A stretch of 5,318 nt of DNA from Geminicoccaceae bacterium (GTDB taxonomy: Bacteria; Pseudomonadota; Alphaproteobacteria; Geminicoccales; Geminicoccaceae): contig JAGREZ010000002.1 of assembly GCA_020446285.1 (NCBI GenBank), forward strand, positions 5,093-10,410, read 5' to 3'. How positions within the stretch are numbered: the stretch's first letter is position 1; every line of letters starts with the position of its first letter. Below, one piece after another: positions 4,913 to 5,318 of the stretch. The translations under genes were made by a program, and so were the position numbers. The notes beneath the pieces were generated by a model. It did no database searches, had not been told where the DNA came from, and was given only the letters and a program-made list of their open reading frames with translations.

Positions 4913-5318
4913 TTGAACGACAAGCCCTCCGTGATGGAAAACGAATATGATCTCGGCCGCCGTTCGCTCGATCGCGACGGGTTGAAGAAGGCCATTCTCG
5001 GCAAGCTCGTCTACAGCGTCGGCAAGGATCCCGAGCATGCCACCCATCACGACTGGTTCCTCGCAACGGCCCTCGCCGTGCGCGACCGCATGGTCGACGG
5101 CTGGATGGAAACCACCCGTGACATCTACGGCAAGGACAGGAAGCGGGTCTATTATCTCAGCCTCGAGTTCCTCATCGGCCGGCTGCTCGCCGAGGGGCTG
5201 CGCAACCTGATGATCGTCCTGCCGGTGCGCGAGGCGCTCGACGATCTCGGCATCGACATGGAACGGGTGCTGGAGGCCGAGCCGGATGCGGCACTCGGCA
5301 ATGGCGGCCTCGGCCGGC
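4913..5318 (+). CDS. glgP: Glycogen/maltodextrin phosphorylase, N-terminal part (cut by window end)
   Basis: A PLP-dependent GT35 enzyme that releases glucose-1-phosphate from glycogen or alpha-1,4-glucans in the cytoplasm. About 135 of roughly 800-830 residues are present. Seen (TTG numbering): Leu/Val-rich N-terminal helix GLKKAILGKLVYSVGKDP, DWFLATALAVRDRM, VYYLSLEFLIGRLL (79-92), the hallmark substrate-domain block, and GNGGLGR (129-135) at the window edge. The PLP lysine lies beyond the window. Start choice: TTG 4913 has AAGGA 9 nt upstream; the in-frame GTG 4931 and ATG 4934 lack a ribosome site, though ATG 4934 gives the more familiar MENEYDLGRRSL beginning. No ATG precedes TTG before the in-frame stop at 4883. 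The immediate upstream region is occupied by the MITE-like element, which may have displaced or replaced the native promoter. The family assignment is very secure. Confidence 0.93.
   Translation, partial: MNDKPSVMENEYDLGRRSLDRDGLKKAILGKLVYSVGKDPEHATHHDWFLATALAVRDRMVDGWMETTRDIYGKDRKRVYYLSLEFLIGRLLAEGLRNLMIVLPVREALDDLGIDMERVLEAEPDAALGNGGLGR

Noticed and set aside
4543..4950. 135-residue plus-strand frame spanning the MITE-like element and the glgP start
   Set aside because: It reads through both terminal repeats and internal hairpins, overlaps glgP in another frame, and has no recognisable motif.

Overview
The window looks like a high-GC alphaproteobacterial chromosome, probably from Hyphomicrobiales (rhizobia-like). 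The basis is the rhizobial-type UDP-glucuronate 4-epimerase, the glycogen phosphorylase, and the strong G/C third-position bias in the host genes. No rRNA, tRNA or CRISPR array is visible, and the genus cannot be named from sequence alone.

Layout, left to right. (1) 1-496, minus strand: the N-terminal half of a UDP-glucuronate/NAD-dependent epimerase, cut by the window start. (2) 497-1086: a 590-base stretch without an intact gene. On its minus strand it holds an apparently decayed MaoC-like hydratase fragment (563-808). (3) 1087-2979, plus: a complete 630-aa GDSL/SGNH-hydrolase autotransporter with a lipoprotein-type signal peptide, a Pro-rich linker and a C-terminal beta-barrel ending in Phe. 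(4) About 3016-3571: a compact IS200-type element with one TnpA (HUH/Y1) gene, a left-end hairpin, a hairpin touching the tnpA ribosome binding site, and a perfect right-end hairpin. (5) 3803-4360, plus: a small SAM-dependent methyltransferase with its own strong Shine-Dalgarno sequence. (6) 4361-4912: no functional gene. It holds a truncated IS3-family orfA start (4426-4464) and a 309-bp MITE-like element (4525-4833) with 25-bp perfect terminal inverted repeats, TA at both outer ends and nested internal hairpins. (7) 4913-5318, plus: the start of glycogen/maltodextrin phosphorylase (glgP), cut by the window end.

The genes do not form one pathway. Two ordinary metabolic genes (polysaccharide precursor and glycogen breakdown) bracket an accessory stretch that has collected three kinds of mobile DNA around a surface esterase-like autotransporter and an orphan methyltransferase. 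I see no convincing new multi-gene system. The observations most worth following are the MITE-like element directly upstream of glgP, with its unusual internal folding, and the lipidated GDSL autotransporter.
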